Shown here: piece by piece, positions 1 through 8,722 of the stretch
Layout: the number at the start of each line of letters is the position of its first letter
Numbering within the stretch: the first letter of the stretch is position 1
DNA from: Istiophorus platypterus
Taxonomy: Eukaryota; Chordata; Actinopteri; Istiophoriformes; Istiophoridae
Assembly (NCBI GenBank): GCA_016859345.1
Contig: CM029121.1
Coordinates: 1 to 64,000, forward strand
Direction of reading: 5' to 3'
Length of the DNA: 64,000 nucleotides
Made by a program: the position numbers and the translations under genes
Notes under the pieces: generated by a model
The model's database searches: none
What the model was told of the DNA's origin: nothing
The model's input: the letters and a program-made list of their open reading frames with translations, nothing else

Positions 1-179
1 CAGCCATTTCCATCCTTTTTGCAAAATCAACCACCATCTGTCCTTCTGCGTTCCTCTCCTGGATACCGAATCTGCCCATCGCTTCCTCATCGCCTCTGTT
101 TCCTGCACCAACATGTCCATTGAAGTCTGCACCAATGACAACTCTCTCATCTCTAGGGATGCTCTGTATGGCTTCATCA
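1..179 (-). mobile_element. RTE-clade LINE fragment (endonuclease region), interrupted by ERV-Trp
   Basis: This is the reverse complement of the endonuclease segment of the full-length RTE copy near 48.72-48.90 kb, covering the stretch that encodes the GADFNG motif. It continues beyond the left edge of the window. The 5' half of the same element resumes at 5864-6462, so ERV-Trp sits inside the RTE. About 58 bp of RTE sequence present in the full-length copy is missing at the break, so this is not a clean insertion with a target duplication. Coding capacity here is partial only. Confidence 0.88.
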
Positions 180-242
180 CAAAGAACATATTGACGCTTT
201 CAACCTCCTTGTCCGCTCACACCACAAGATAAAACACCTAAC

Positions 243-1625
243 TTACACTATTACACTTATGCCAGATTCTTTCTCCACTTGTGGGAGTAGGAGGTACTGG
301 CCTTGGCCTGCCTTTAATGGGCCTATTGCTCTGTCAATAATGCGCTGGATGAGCCCTCTGAGGCATGGGATGCAGCAACAGCCGCACAAGGTTAACATGG
401 CTGCAAAGACTGCAATGGATATCAGCAGGGATGAAACTAAAGCCTTATACTTCCCGAAGTGGGACATCCCACTGTCCCACATAGTGGTTTCCACTCCAGA
501 GTGGTCCTTCATCTTTTTGTTCAGCGTAGCCAATCCTTCCAGGGCCTTGGTCAGACGTCCTCCTGGAGCCGTGTTATTGGGAATGAATGTACAACAACTG
601 TCTCCATACATACTGCATACACCCCCTTTTTCAGCTAGCAACATATCCAATGCAATCCTATTTTGAAATGTCATCATTGATGTTGCCTTCAGTTGTTCAT
701 GTACTGCCTGGAACCCTTCCTGAGTATGATTTCCCAATCTTTGGACATTATAGTGAATGTAATTGATTCTATCAACATTTTTGTTTTCCCATCCTGCTGC
801 CACTTGGTCAGCCAATTTGTATTCATCTGGTACACCCCTTGGGATCCCAATAGCATCGATGTAAGTTGGGTCGGGTGTGTCTAACCATGGATGCTGTTCC
901 CTTTTACCCCTTGTCAGCGTGTCTTTCAGATGCTCAGGCAATTCCAGGTCTGTATTGGTGAAATCAACAGGAACAACGGCAACAGGCAACATCAGTGATA
1001 CAAGAGCGCAGATACCTGAGGCATTTACTGGCAATCTATCATACAATTTATCCTCCCCACACCACAACCATATATCTGCTCTGGCGACTGGAACAGGGAC
1101 AGAAAAACTCACATTTTCTTGACACCAACCAGCTGGAAAGCTTCCCAATGAAGCACCGGTTTCTGTTAATTTAAGACAGGTAAAGTTTTGCATGGCCACC
1201 TTTTTATCAAATACAGGCTTACGTTTAGTCTGGTCAGTCAGTGGGTAAATTTTGTCATAGTCTGCACATGTGCCTGACAGTACTGTACGATTCATTAGCT
1301 CTATGATACATGAGCTGTTTTTAGCTGCTGGGACAATTTTCAAAAGTGGGCGAGGGCCCATACATACCAGGCAGTCATGTTTTGCAAACTGAGCTCCTTG
1401 TTCGGCCAATAACAACCAATTATTATTGTATGCTGTTATTCCTGTCGTAATTCGGAACCATTCGTCAGCATCGTCTGTGTGTTTAGTTATTGTTACAACT
1501 ACCGATGACGTTGTTGCTGGTCCCTTTACCAATATTAGAGGTTCACTGGGTTTTGGCTGTTGTTCTGAGGATGTCTTGGCCTGCTTACTCTCTACAAATG
1601 CTGTCTTGTTCGGGCAAAAGTGCAT
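243..1625 (-). CDS. env: Retroviral envelope, C-terminal part of SU plus TM subunit (ERV-Trp copy A)
   Basis: A 460-codon open frame encodes most of a gamma-type envelope glycoprotein, the class I fusion protein family of gammaretroviruses and related ERVs. Visible features are a CxxC motif (CLVC, residues 85-88) of the type that links SU to TM, several N-x-S/T sites, a basic RGKR cleavage-like site (239-242), a CX6CC motif (C337, C344, C345), a hydrophobic membrane segment (about 395-415) with a cysteine-rich inner border, and a short cytoplasmic tail. The N-terminal part lies upstream at 1712-2395 in another frame, so the gene is broken by one frameshift near 1725. The first ATG here is simply the first methionine after that break. 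Fish genomes also contain domesticated env genes of this type (percomORF), but the break argues against an intact domesticated copy. Confidence 0.88.
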   Translation of the reverse strand: MHFCPNKTAFVESKQAKTSSEQQPKPSEPLILVKGPATTSSVVVTITKHTDDADEWFRITTGITAYNNNWLLLAEQGAQFAKHDCLVCMGPRPLLKIVPAAKNSSCIIELMNRTVLSGTCADYDKIYPLTDQTKRKPVFDKKVAMQNFTCLKLTETGASLGSFPAGWCQENVSFSVPVPVARADIWLWCGEDKLYDRLPVNASGICALVSLMLPVAVVPVDFTNTDLELPEHLKDTLTRGKREQHPWLDTPDPTYIDAIGIPRGVPDEYKLADQVAAGWENKNVDRINYIHYNVQRLGNHTQEGFQAVHEQLKATSMMTFQNRIALDMLLAEKGGVCSMYGDSCCTFIPNNTAPGGRLTKALEGLATLNKKMKDHSGVETTMWDSGMSHFGKYKALVSSLLISIAVFAAMLTLCGCCCIPCLRGLIQRIIDRAIGPLKAGQGQYLLLPQVEKESGISVIV

Positions 1626-1711
1626 GTATGTGCATGGGTCTTTCCCTGATTTGTATACACACAGCCCTAGTGTGTAGCATTTAGATGACGAGTGTTGGTT
1701 GGGGTGTTCTT

Positions 1712-2395
1712 TTAATGGATATTTTGAAAGTTAGTCACTACCATCAAAAGTGTATTGCTCTTTAGTGTATTAAGTGTCAGTATTCGGACTGTGGGAAGTC
1801 TATCTCTCCACTCCTTAGCTTCCTTCTCCCAACCATATGAATTTCTTGCCCAGGGGGCGCCACCTATCTGATGGGAGACTGACCCCCACGAACCTTCCGT
1901 CCAACTCCATACCTTATTACCATTGATCTCCATCTGCCCTGTACTTCCAACAGTGTCTATATACCATGTATATCCTAACCATTCCGTTGCCTTGTACCCC
2001 CCTATTGATACCGTCGCTAGATTAAAACCTAATGTGGTTGCTGTGGTGTTTGGGCCGTAACAAAAATATACCTGGTCCGTTGTTGTTTTAGGATTGTCAC
2101 ATGGGTTTTGGACCTGTTCCATTCGTGCTTTGTCTTTTCCATCATTACGATTTTCATACGTTACTGTACTCTTACCCCTTGTGTTCCTCCTTACTCTGTG
2201 TTGTTGTCCAGTGGACTTCAAAGGTGCCGCAGTTCCATTTGGTTGGATCTGTGAGTTGGATTTCTCTAGTGGTTTTTCTAAGCAAATTAACAAAATTATA
2301 ACAACAATAATACCAATAGTACAGATTATGCCTGTACCCATTCTCCCTCTCTTGGTCTGGGGAAATCCCAGACCATCACACCAGTCCATTGTCAC
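1712..2395 (-). CDS. env: Retroviral envelope, leader and N-terminal SU (ERV-Trp copy A)
   Basis: This 227-codon frame is the start of the envelope gene. It opens with a polar stretch, then a strongly hydrophobic segment (residues 20-40) that could be a signal anchor, then a furin-type RVRR site (67-70), then SU sequence rich in Trp and Gly. A long N-terminal leader with a membrane segment and its own furin site is unlike the simple cleaved signal of most gammaretroviral envelopes and resembles in layout the leader peptide of foamy-virus envelopes. That comparison is architectural only. The ATG overlaps the end of the integrase frame by a few bases, the normal pol-env overlap. The frame ends at a TAA about 87 bp before the first Met of the next env frame; translation in another frame continues across the gap, indicating one frameshift. 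Confidence 0.82.
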   Translation of the reverse strand: MTMDWCDGLGFPQTKRGRMGTGIICTIGIIVVIILLICLEKPLEKSNSQIQPNGTAAPLKSTGQQHRVRRNTRGKSTVTYENRNDGKDKARMEQVQNPCDNPKTTTDQVYFCYGPNTTATTLGFNLATVSIGGYKATEWLGYTWYIDTVGSTGQMEINGNKVWSWTEGSWGSVSHQIGGAPWARNSYGWEKEAKEWRDRLPTVRILTLNTLKSNTLLMVVTNFQNIH

Positions 2396-2637
2396 TCAGT
2401 AACCGGCGCTGGTCTCAGCTGTGAGCGATGATACCACCTCTGTCCTCTGGTTTCCAACTGGACGGCTTTTGACGTCCTAGCCGTCACCCTTAGAGGTCCA
2501 ATCCACCTGGGTTCCGTCCACTTCCTGGACAGGACCTTGAGGTAGACGTGAGTCCACGCCGCTGGATCCGAATCAGGAAGGGCCCGAGCTTCAGCTGCAG
2601 CCGCTACCAACACAGGAAGACTTAAAATACAGATCAA
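2392..2637 (-). pseudogene. pol: Pol remnant: integrase C-terminal domain (ERV-Trp copy A)
   Basis: The last 55 or so residues match the retroviral integrase C-terminal SH3-like domain: a YLKVLSRKW block, then a W-x-GP motif, a VQLE strand and WYHRSQL near the end. The frame stops just inside the env start. The first 20-odd residues (Ala-rich, with the ATG) do not look like integrase and probably lie beyond the deletion junction that removed the rest of pol. This small piece is the main evidence that the element once carried a full pol gene. Confidence 0.75.
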
Positions 2638-3190
2638 AGGACCACAAATTAAGATGCAGAGTACTAAGAGAATGCCTGGTCAAGGCCAGAGGTAAAAGTG
2701 GGCAGTAATCAATGTGTGTCATTCATGTCTCTATAAACCAGTCTTGTGGTCAGAACGAGGTGAAGATGCTTTAGCCATAACATATGTAGAACAATAATTG
2801 TATGATGTGGGTGAGTCAAAGCATGCAACCAATGGGTGAGAAGAGAAACCAACACTACACCGCACCGTATCTTTTTCTGACATGTAACACAGTAGGCATG
2901 CCAAATTCTAATTCACTGTAATATGTCGAGAATCTCAGAGCATCAGATATGATAGAGTGTGCAATGCAGAGGGTCAACAGAAGAGTGGCATGGTCACAAG
3001 GCACAGATCCAGGATGTCGACAGCGAGAGGACAGACAGAAGATCCCCAGCAGCCGGTGGGCGCAATGTACGTCATCACTGTCTGAAGTGCGTAAACAAGC
3101 AGCAGGTCTTCATGGGAGGCCTATAGGACCGTGGGCAGTCAAGGAGTGGGACAAGGCCGGGAGAATGAATGACCTCAGTGTCCATTAGGA
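2638..3190. other. Decayed ERV-Trp interior, no recognisable gene
   Basis: No reading frame with retroviral motifs was found on either strand. The stretch lies between the integrase tip and the nucleocapsid-like remnant, where protease, reverse transcriptase and the rest of integrase would be in an intact provirus. It is duplicated almost unchanged in copy B (24403-24955). Confidence 0.55.
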
Positions 3191-3193
3191 CCA

Positions 3194-3567
3194 TCACTGG
3201 TTGTCAGAAGGCCTCCAAATGAAGCAGTTTGCAGCTTCTGGAGCCTCACAAGCTCCCTTACTCCCAACCCAAATTCCAGTGTCATTCTCAGATGGATGCT
3301 GGGAGATCTGTCCATGGGCGTTGGCCTCCATCACCTTCATATCGTCCAGTCCGCTGTAGCTGTCCTTACAGTACTGGGACAGAATGTGGATTGTCCTCCC
3401 TCTTGTTGTGCATGTGGACAGTGTCTTATCCAATAATCAAGTGCCTCATAAGTTGAGCAGCCACCCAGCCAATTGGGAGCCACGTCCGCGACCAACATGA
3501 CCACGTCTGGATCAACCGCCACCACGACCAAAACCTCCATAACCATACTACATATGCACATCACCAT
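3194..3567 (-). pseudogene. gag: Gag remnant: degenerate nucleocapsid zinc-knuckle region (ERV-Trp copy A)
   Basis: Read on the minus strand, a Gly/Arg-rich stretch (split over frames) is followed by a 14-residue box with the spacing of a CCHC zinc knuckle. The second Cys and the His positions are both Tyr (CSTYEA...DYWIRHC), consistent with TGT to TAT and CAT to TAT changes, so it could not bind zinc. Two frames are needed to follow the sequence. Copy B (25102-25332) has the same two substitutions, so they predate the duplication. I call it nucleocapsid by spacing and by the basic Gly-rich context. Confidence 0.5.
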
Positions 3568-3570
3568 AAC

Positions 3571-4790
3571 CTTTCTTCTCCTATTATTTCATTTCACTGT
3601 GCAGTTTAGTTCTGAGAAGCCTGACCAATTGAGTCTGCAAGGTTGACATACTATTTTTTTTTTTTTTTTTTGATATCTTTTGGCATGGTGTACGCAGTGT
3701 TCCATACATCTCTGCTCATCGCATGATAACATGTCTGAGTCCCCCATTAGAGATGTCTAAGCAATTCCTACAAGTTATTAATTATAACGCTGACGTGGTT
3801 TGGACTCCAGCCATTGGTACATAAATTGGTCATAGAAATGTCTGAGTCCTATAGAACTATTTTTCCAATGCCACCTATTGTAAAACTTCTCGGCAGTCCT
3901 AAGTCAGAGTTTTCAGATTAAGTCTGAATCGAGAGTCAAGCATACAGTCTAGTCCGGGTCAGAGATGTAATGTGCTACAACATCCAGTAACTGATGTATG
4001 TACGTGTCCAGTCCATTCCAGCCTGTCCTTGGATGTTAGTGTTCAAAGAATCCAACCTCCCTAGTGACTGTACTATCCTACCATAGCGTTAGTCAATAAC
4101 CTTCTTTCTCTTATCCCAATTCACTTCCCTTTACCCATCAGGTGTTATTCACCCCTCCTGTCATTCCTCCTAATGCCAATGTCATATCGCTTCTTCAATT
4201 CATTCCTGCTTTTGCCTGTACATAGTGCTTTCCAATCGCCACCTTCCTTCCCTGTTTCCAGTTCTCTCCTCCCCTTCCTAAAGCGTCACCCTCTGAAACC
4301 TACTGTCCTTCACTTCCTGATTCCCCGTCACTCTAAACTACTCTACCCGACTAACAACTTCTCCCTACTTATCGCTTCCGTTCCGTCTCCCCCCTATGGT
4401 GGTTTATCCGATTGGCTTGGTCCGTTGACAGGGCTGGCCCCACCCTGACAACCTCCCAACTCTACACACTCTTTGTTAAATTCACCTTCCATTTTTACCA
4501 AATTATGAGCTCTTATCATATTTTGTTTAATACATTTATCCTATTCTTTTATCATTAACCGATTTCAACTACTTATTTTCTTATTTTGGATTACGGTTTT
4601 GGAATGTTTGCAATGCCCAATTTCAATCGTCCGGTTACTCTGTGGATCACTGGTCACTTTCCCGCCGAAGATACTCTCATAATTTTAGAACGGACTTCAC
4701 TTAATCTTGGGGGGCCTCACTCCCCCGGAGTACCCAGTACTCCAGTTATTCGTAATTTATTCGTCAATAAAGTTACGTCCACCATGACGA
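3571..4790 (-). other. Long untranslated leader of ERV-Trp
   Basis: There are no open frames of note on the sense (minus) strand. It contains a run of about 20 T on the plus strand near 3652 (poly-A in the sense direction) and a purine-rich sense segment around 4150-4440. Near 4710-4742 two palindromes, GGGGG/CCCCC and GGAGTAC/GTACTCC, precede the main hairpin array. Confidence 0.5.
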
Positions 4791-4794
4791 AGCT

Positions 4795-4928
4795 GAGCTA
4801 CCAAAGCTCTGGATTACCAAAATCCGTGGGTTACCAAAACCCTTAGGTTACCAAAACCTTACAGAGCTACCAAAGCTCGGGATTACCAAAATCCCTGGGT
4901 TACCAAAACCCTTAGGTTACCAAAACCT
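4795..4928 (-). repeat. Array of eight mini-hairpins with constant loop (ERV-Trp leader)
   Basis: Eight consecutive stem-loops each have a perfect 5-bp stem (6 bp in one) around the plus-strand loop ACCAA. The stems run GAGCT, GGATT, GGGTT, AGGTT and then repeat in the same order, giving a 69-bp unit of four hairpins present twice. The arms differ between hairpins but always pair within a hairpin. In the sense RNA the loop reads UUGGU. A ninth copy with a 6-bp stem lies at 5146-5162, and a loop-shortened one at 5124-5136. The array is unchanged in copy B (26560-26693). Confidence 0.93.
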
Positions 4929-5032
4929 ATCGTAATACATCTAACAATTTGACGCAGACATTACAATCACCCTTCTCTCCACAATTTAGACAATCCAATT
5001 GCAGAATTTTGACACTTAGTAACAGGTATCCT

Positions 5033-5041
5033 GCTTACCTT
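5033..5041 (-). promoter_or_regulatory. Candidate 5' splice site in ERV-Trp leader
   Basis: On the sense strand the sequence reads AAAG|GTAAGC, a strong match to the vertebrate 5' splice consensus, downstream of the primer-binding site. This is where a retroviral major splice donor for env mRNA is expected. Function is inferred from position and consensus only. Confidence 0.45.
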
Positions 5042-5220
5042 TAATTTACGTGGCGCCACAGGAGAGAAAGAGTTATTGTGAACGCTGCTACTCAGTCAAT
5101 TGTCCCTCAACTTTCGCTGCTCAGAGTTCCAAACTCCGTGTGAATAGGAGTACCAAACTCCTCCGATCGTCCCAGACGTCGGTCCGCCGGACTCCCAGAG
5201 CCCTACTTCTTCTCCCTCAA

Positions 5221-5239
5221 CTCACGGTCGGGGTCACCA
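5221..5239 (-). promoter_or_regulatory. Primer-binding site, tRNA-Trp-like (ERV-Trp copy A)
   Basis: Sense-strand TGGTGACCCCGACCGTGAG begins four bases after the LTR edge. It matches the 3' end of tRNA-Trp (the HERV-W type primer) apart from one inserted base in the second half. Together with the adjacent TG...CA repeat it fixes the orientation of the element as minus strand. Confidence 0.75.
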
Positions 5240-5243
5240 AAAT

Positions 5244-5863
5244 TGTTAGGATAATAGAGCTATTTCTGACTCTCTTGGTAAGGTCTACCCTTGTTATCTG
5301 AAAGTACACTAATGTCCTAACAAATGAGCATGTTCAGAATCGAGAGAGATGACCACGACCTCGGATAAATGATCCACAGAGGTTTATCCGCAAGCGTTGA
5401 ATATTACAGAATTCTGGGTCTCAGGTCCCTAACACAGAAAGCTGTGTGTCCTCTTTGACCATCGGAGAGACAACACTTCCTCTGAGTTTCCCAGTGTATA
5501 AACACAGTAAATGAATATGCATGAGTTCATAAATGTGAGTGCTCTCATTGGCCATCTCCAGTGTGTTAGAGTTGCTTCCTCTTTTCAGTATTTCTCCATC
5601 TCGTAATCCCAGGTGGCTGCCGCCCCCAAGCTGGTTCCTCAAAGTTGAATGCCTCACTTGTGGTCGTTATCAGCCCTCAGGGAGTTTCCTGCTTTGTGCA
5701 CTCCGTACCCGGTACGCTCTGTACTCTGCTGACCTCCTGCATCACAAGGATACGACAGCACACACAACGCACCCTCCTGATAGCTTTTTAATCAAAATAC
5801 TGTGTGTCCTTGCCCTTAGGCTAACATGAGCTATGTGTGTGTGGTTTTTGTTTATTCCCTTCA
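5244..5863 (-). repeat. 5' LTR of ERV-Trp copy A (620 bp)
   Basis: The segment starts TGTTAGG and ends CCCTTCA on the plus strand, with the tRNA-Trp-like primer site on one side and RTE sequence directly on the other. The opposite copy (27009-27628) is the same length. A TGTTAG/CTAACA inverted pair also exists 38 bp inside the right end, so an alternative right boundary at 5825 is possible. The RTE begins exactly after CCCTTCA, which favours 5863. No partner 3' LTR is present. Confidence 0.78.
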
Positions 5864-6462
5864 CCACTAACCACATTGAACATTACACCTTCGATTTCTA
5901 GCTTCAGACTCATCACTCTATCCGACACTTTTTTTACCTCCAGGACATTCCTAACAAGCTCCTCCTTCAAGATAACTCCTACTCCGTTTCTCTTCCTATC
6001 TACACCATGGTAGAACAACTTGAACCCTGCTCCCAAACTTCTAGCCTTGCTACCTTTCCACCTTGTCTCCTGGACACACAGTATGTCTACCTTCCTCCTC
6101 TGCATCATGTCAACTAACTCTCTACCCTTTCCTGTCATGGTTCCAACATTCAAAGTCCCAACTCTCAGTCCTAGCCTCTTGGCATTCCTCTTCTCTCTCT
6201 TCCTACGAACACCCCTTCCTCCTCTCCTTCTTCTACCAACAGTAGTCCAATTTCCACCGGCACCCTGTAGGTGAACAGCACCGATGGCGGTCGTTGTTAA
6301 CCCGGGCCTCGACCGATCCGGTATGGGATTCATAGATCTGACTCGCATGTTTGATTTGGCAAAAGTTTTACGTCGGATGCCCTTCCTGACACAACCCTCT
6401 GTATTTATCCGGGCTTGGGACCGGCACAATAAGACACTGGCTTGTGTCCCCTTGCGGCTACA
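5864..6462 (-). mobile_element. RTE-clade LINE, 5' half (5' UTR and start of endonuclease)
   Basis: The right edge is the exact 5' terminus of the RTE family (sense start TGTAGCCGCAAGGGG, as in the full-length copy at 48065). The coding part runs through the basic N-terminus and the endonuclease motif QETRWKG and stops at the point where ERV-Trp begins. The element inserted in the 3' LTR of ERV-Pro, whose remaining part starts at 6463. The rest of the RTE lies at 1-179 and beyond the window edge. Confidence 0.9.
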
Positions 6463-6711
6463 TTTCTGACGCCACCCGATGCTCAGTATTTTTCCATTCA
6501 GGCGGGGTTAAATCAGTTCCTTCTTACAGATGTTATCTTCTGTTGGCAGGTGTTTTTACATCAGGGCACAGTGACCCTGTTCGCCTGTGACCTTCGGTTG
6601 AGCATAGGCGGGCACTTGCACAGGAACAGAATGTACTGAGTGATCCCTATTCTATTCTACAGTGTAACTAAATAAGCAGATCATAACACAAAGCAAATTT
6701 CATATCCCACA
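6463..6711 (-). repeat. Partial 3' LTR of ERV-Pro copy A
   Basis: These 249 bp match the right-hand part of the complete LTR at 34436-34843. The remaining 160 bp or so are missing because the RTE inserted here; they should lie left of the window. The right edge ends CCACA and is followed at once by a polypurine tract, as expected for the start of U3 of a minus-strand 3' LTR. Confidence 0.87.
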
Positions 6712-6723
6712 ATTCCCCCTTTT
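6712..6723 (-). promoter_or_regulatory. Polypurine tract of ERV-Pro copy A
   Basis: Sense AAAAGGGGGAAT lies directly before the LTR start TGTGGGATA. This is the expected site and composition for plus-strand DNA priming. Identical in copy B at 28478-28489. Confidence 0.8.
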
Positions 6724-6739
6724 GATCTCTATTAAGAGA

Positions 6740-7606
6740 TCACCCTTTGTTGCAGAAATCAATCTCAGCATCTTCGTAGTGATCCAGGTCTGGTCCCGCC
6801 AGGATTGGCATCATCAGAGGCTTGCTGTCAATGTCATGCCTCTCAATTATGGAGGTGATTACCCTTATAAATAAAGCACGAGCACATGGTATACAACAAC
6901 AACCACAAGTAACAGTGAAATTATTTACACCGGAATGTTCGTGCATAGTTTTAGACAGTTTTCTCAGGCCTTCCAGTGCTTTGATGACTGAGCCATCGGG
7001 AGCTGTATTGTTGGGTATAAATGTGCAGCATAAATCTCCGAACATAGCACACACGCCCCCTTTTTCGGCTAACTACATGTAAAGGGCCATTCTATTTTGG
7101 ACAGCCATCAAGGAAGTCAGTGCCAACTGCTCTGATAAACCCTCGACGGCATTTCTGGTCAAATTTGACAATCTAAGGACATTATAATGCACATAATTAA
7201 TTCGATCAACATTTTTGTTGGGTGTGACGGGACACAACCTGTCTACAGGAAAGATGTCCTCTGTCGCACGCCTGAGTGACATTCTGCCTGCGCCCTGGAA
7301 GTTCTTCAAACCACCAAATTAACCTAACAATTCCTACACTAACGGCCCATGTGATCAGTAACCACTTGGAGGAACCCCACATCCCCATCTTTACAACTGG
7401 AGAATTTTGTCTATCTGTGTACCAAATTGGCAAGGTCCAATTCAGGAGCTTTTGACCTTCTTATCTCCTCATAGTTACCCTTTCCGGATGTGGAATTACC
7501 CCAAGCGCATGTTTCCTGTAAACGCTACCTTTAATAATGCTACAGTAAATAACACACAAACAATCAACCATACAATAATGAATACACACTGTACACCTCT
7601 ACTCAT
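6740..7606 (-). pseudogene. env: Envelope remnant of ERV-Pro copy A (leader and TM, SU deleted)
   Basis: An ATG at 7604-7606 opens a hydrophobic leader similar in layout to that of the ERV-Trp env. Most of SU is then missing. TM sequence follows at 7073-7309 and 6740-7054, with a CX6CC-type motif (CAMFGDLCC) and a cysteine-rich inner-membrane border (CGCCCIPC). TM is cut by an in-frame stop just before the CX6CC region and by other frame changes, and the hydrophobic transmembrane stretch is largely lost. The tail differs from that of the ERV-Trp env although the TM ectodomain is clearly related, so the two ERVs share an env family. Confidence 0.78.
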
Positions 7607-7644
7607 AGTGGGTGTAGTCTTCTTTCTTCAGTCTCAGGGGTCGA

Positions 7645-8372
7645 CTACCCTGAGACTTCTCCGCAGACCAGGGGATTATTCTTCCCCTTTTGTTGAGGTC
7701 TGGGGATTTTCTGACTCCGCCGAGTCAGGGCTCTTGTCTTCTTGCTGCTGCTGGAGATTCTCCTGGACTTCGGTGAGGGATCGTGATGGTTCCTCGGTGG
7801 CTGCACACTGGCTCCAGTGGAACCACGTTTCACCTTTTCCTTTCAGACGGACCGTGTGGGATGTTCTCTCTGTCACTTCGAATGGTCCGGTCCACCGTGG
7901 CTCTGACCACTTCCGCTTGATGACCTTCAGCAGGATCCACTTGGCTGTTGGGGTGGTGGCTTCTTTGGTTCTTTTTTTCTCCCACCTATTTGGAGAAACC
8001 TGAAAAGAGGGCTAGGAGTTCGTTAAAATATGCTTTGTGTTCCCCTCGCCCCTTCTCTGTTGTTCCTAATCCGATCCCTGCCCCTGGCCCTGGAAATTGT
8101 CTCCCTGTCAGCAGTTCATATGGGGTAAAACCTGTCCCTTGGTTTAATGACCTCCTCACTGACATCAACGCCAGAGGGAGAGCGTCCACCCAATTCAATT
8201 TGGTCTGTGCACAGATTTTTGCCAATTTTTGTTTGACATTTTGGTTCATTCTTTCTACCTTCCCTTGCGACTGAGGGTGGTATACCGTACTGAATGCAAG
8301 CTTTAACCCCAACATGGATTCCACCTGTTGTAGATCCACATTCTTAAAATGCGTTCCGTTGTCTGACCTCAC
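7645..8372 (-). pseudogene. pol: Pol: integrase catalytic core (second Asp, Glu) and C-terminal domain (ERV-Pro copy A)
   Basis: The 128-residue frame at 7986-8372 begins with RSDNGTHF, holding the second catalytic Asp (D4), followed 35 residues later by the catalytic Glu in SQGKVERMN (E40). It continues to the end of the core domain. After a frame change the C-terminal domain follows (7676-7876) with VRLKGKGETWFHW. The integrase signature D,D-35-E is thus complete over two frames, but the gene is broken twice. Confidence 0.86.
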
Positions 8373-8722
8373 CTTTTTTCCGGAAACCTGTGTCTCGGTA
8401 TGTAATGATTGATTAAAAACTTTATCACTGAAGTGCTGTCTTCCCTTTTAGTTGGACACGCCTCTGACCATCCTGTGAATGTATCCACACACATCAGGAC
8501 GTACCTGTAACCTCTAACCAATTCTACCATGTCTGTGTAATCAATCACTATCTCTTGACCTGGGATGGTGGTAATGGGAAACACTCCCATTTCTGGTTTC
8601 ACTGTTGTTTTTGAATTAAACAGCGTACACACTGAACAACGCTTCACAAAATATTTCGTCATATCGCTGAGAAATGGATGCCACCAGTGACACAGGTTTC
8701 TGTTCGTCTGCCCAGCTCCCAC
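8369..8722 (-). pseudogene. pol: Pol: integrase zinc-binding domain and start of core (ERV-Pro copy A)
   Basis: This 117-residue frame holds part of the HHCC zinc-binding domain (His residues near 12-15, CSVC at 29-32) and the first core strand with VIDYTDM, whose Asp (D61) is the first catalytic residue. It ends in a stop near the Lys-rich PEKR run, where a frameshift separates it from the rest of the core at 8372. Copy B has an identical break. Confidence 0.86.

Larger units (their letters stand above)
180..5863 (-). mobile_element. ERV-Trp copy A: gamma-type endogenous retrovirus, gag-pol mostly deleted, env retained, 3' LTR lost
   Basis: On the minus strand the order is 5' LTR (5244-5863), tRNA-Trp-like primer-binding site, about 2 kb of leader, decayed nucleocapsid sequence, integrase C-terminus and env. 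The env stop codon lies only about 65 bp from RTE sequence, and no polypurine tract or 3' LTR fits in that space, so the 3' end is truncated. No capsid, protease, reverse transcriptase or RNase H sequence was recognised. Copy B has the same architecture. The element is therefore a defective, env-bearing deletion derivative. That it descends from a full retrovirus is inferred from the LTR, primer site and residual pol. Confidence 0.82.

Noticed and set aside
259..1684. Open frames on the plus strand opposite env, RTE and gag
   Set aside because: They are shadows of the minus-strand frames, with no motif of their own, and the two copies do not preserve them better than the coding strand.
2949..3188. 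Plus-strand 79-codon frame as a gene
   Set aside because: No domain resemblance; it lies in the decayed ERV interior and its copy in block B is only duplicated with the block.
4795..4928. CRISPR array
   Set aside because: Short palindromic units without spacers, inside an ERV leader in a eukaryotic genome.
5221..5239. tRNA-Trp gene fragment
   Set aside because: Only the 3'-end complement is present, at the primer-site position next to an LTR; no cloverleaf around it.
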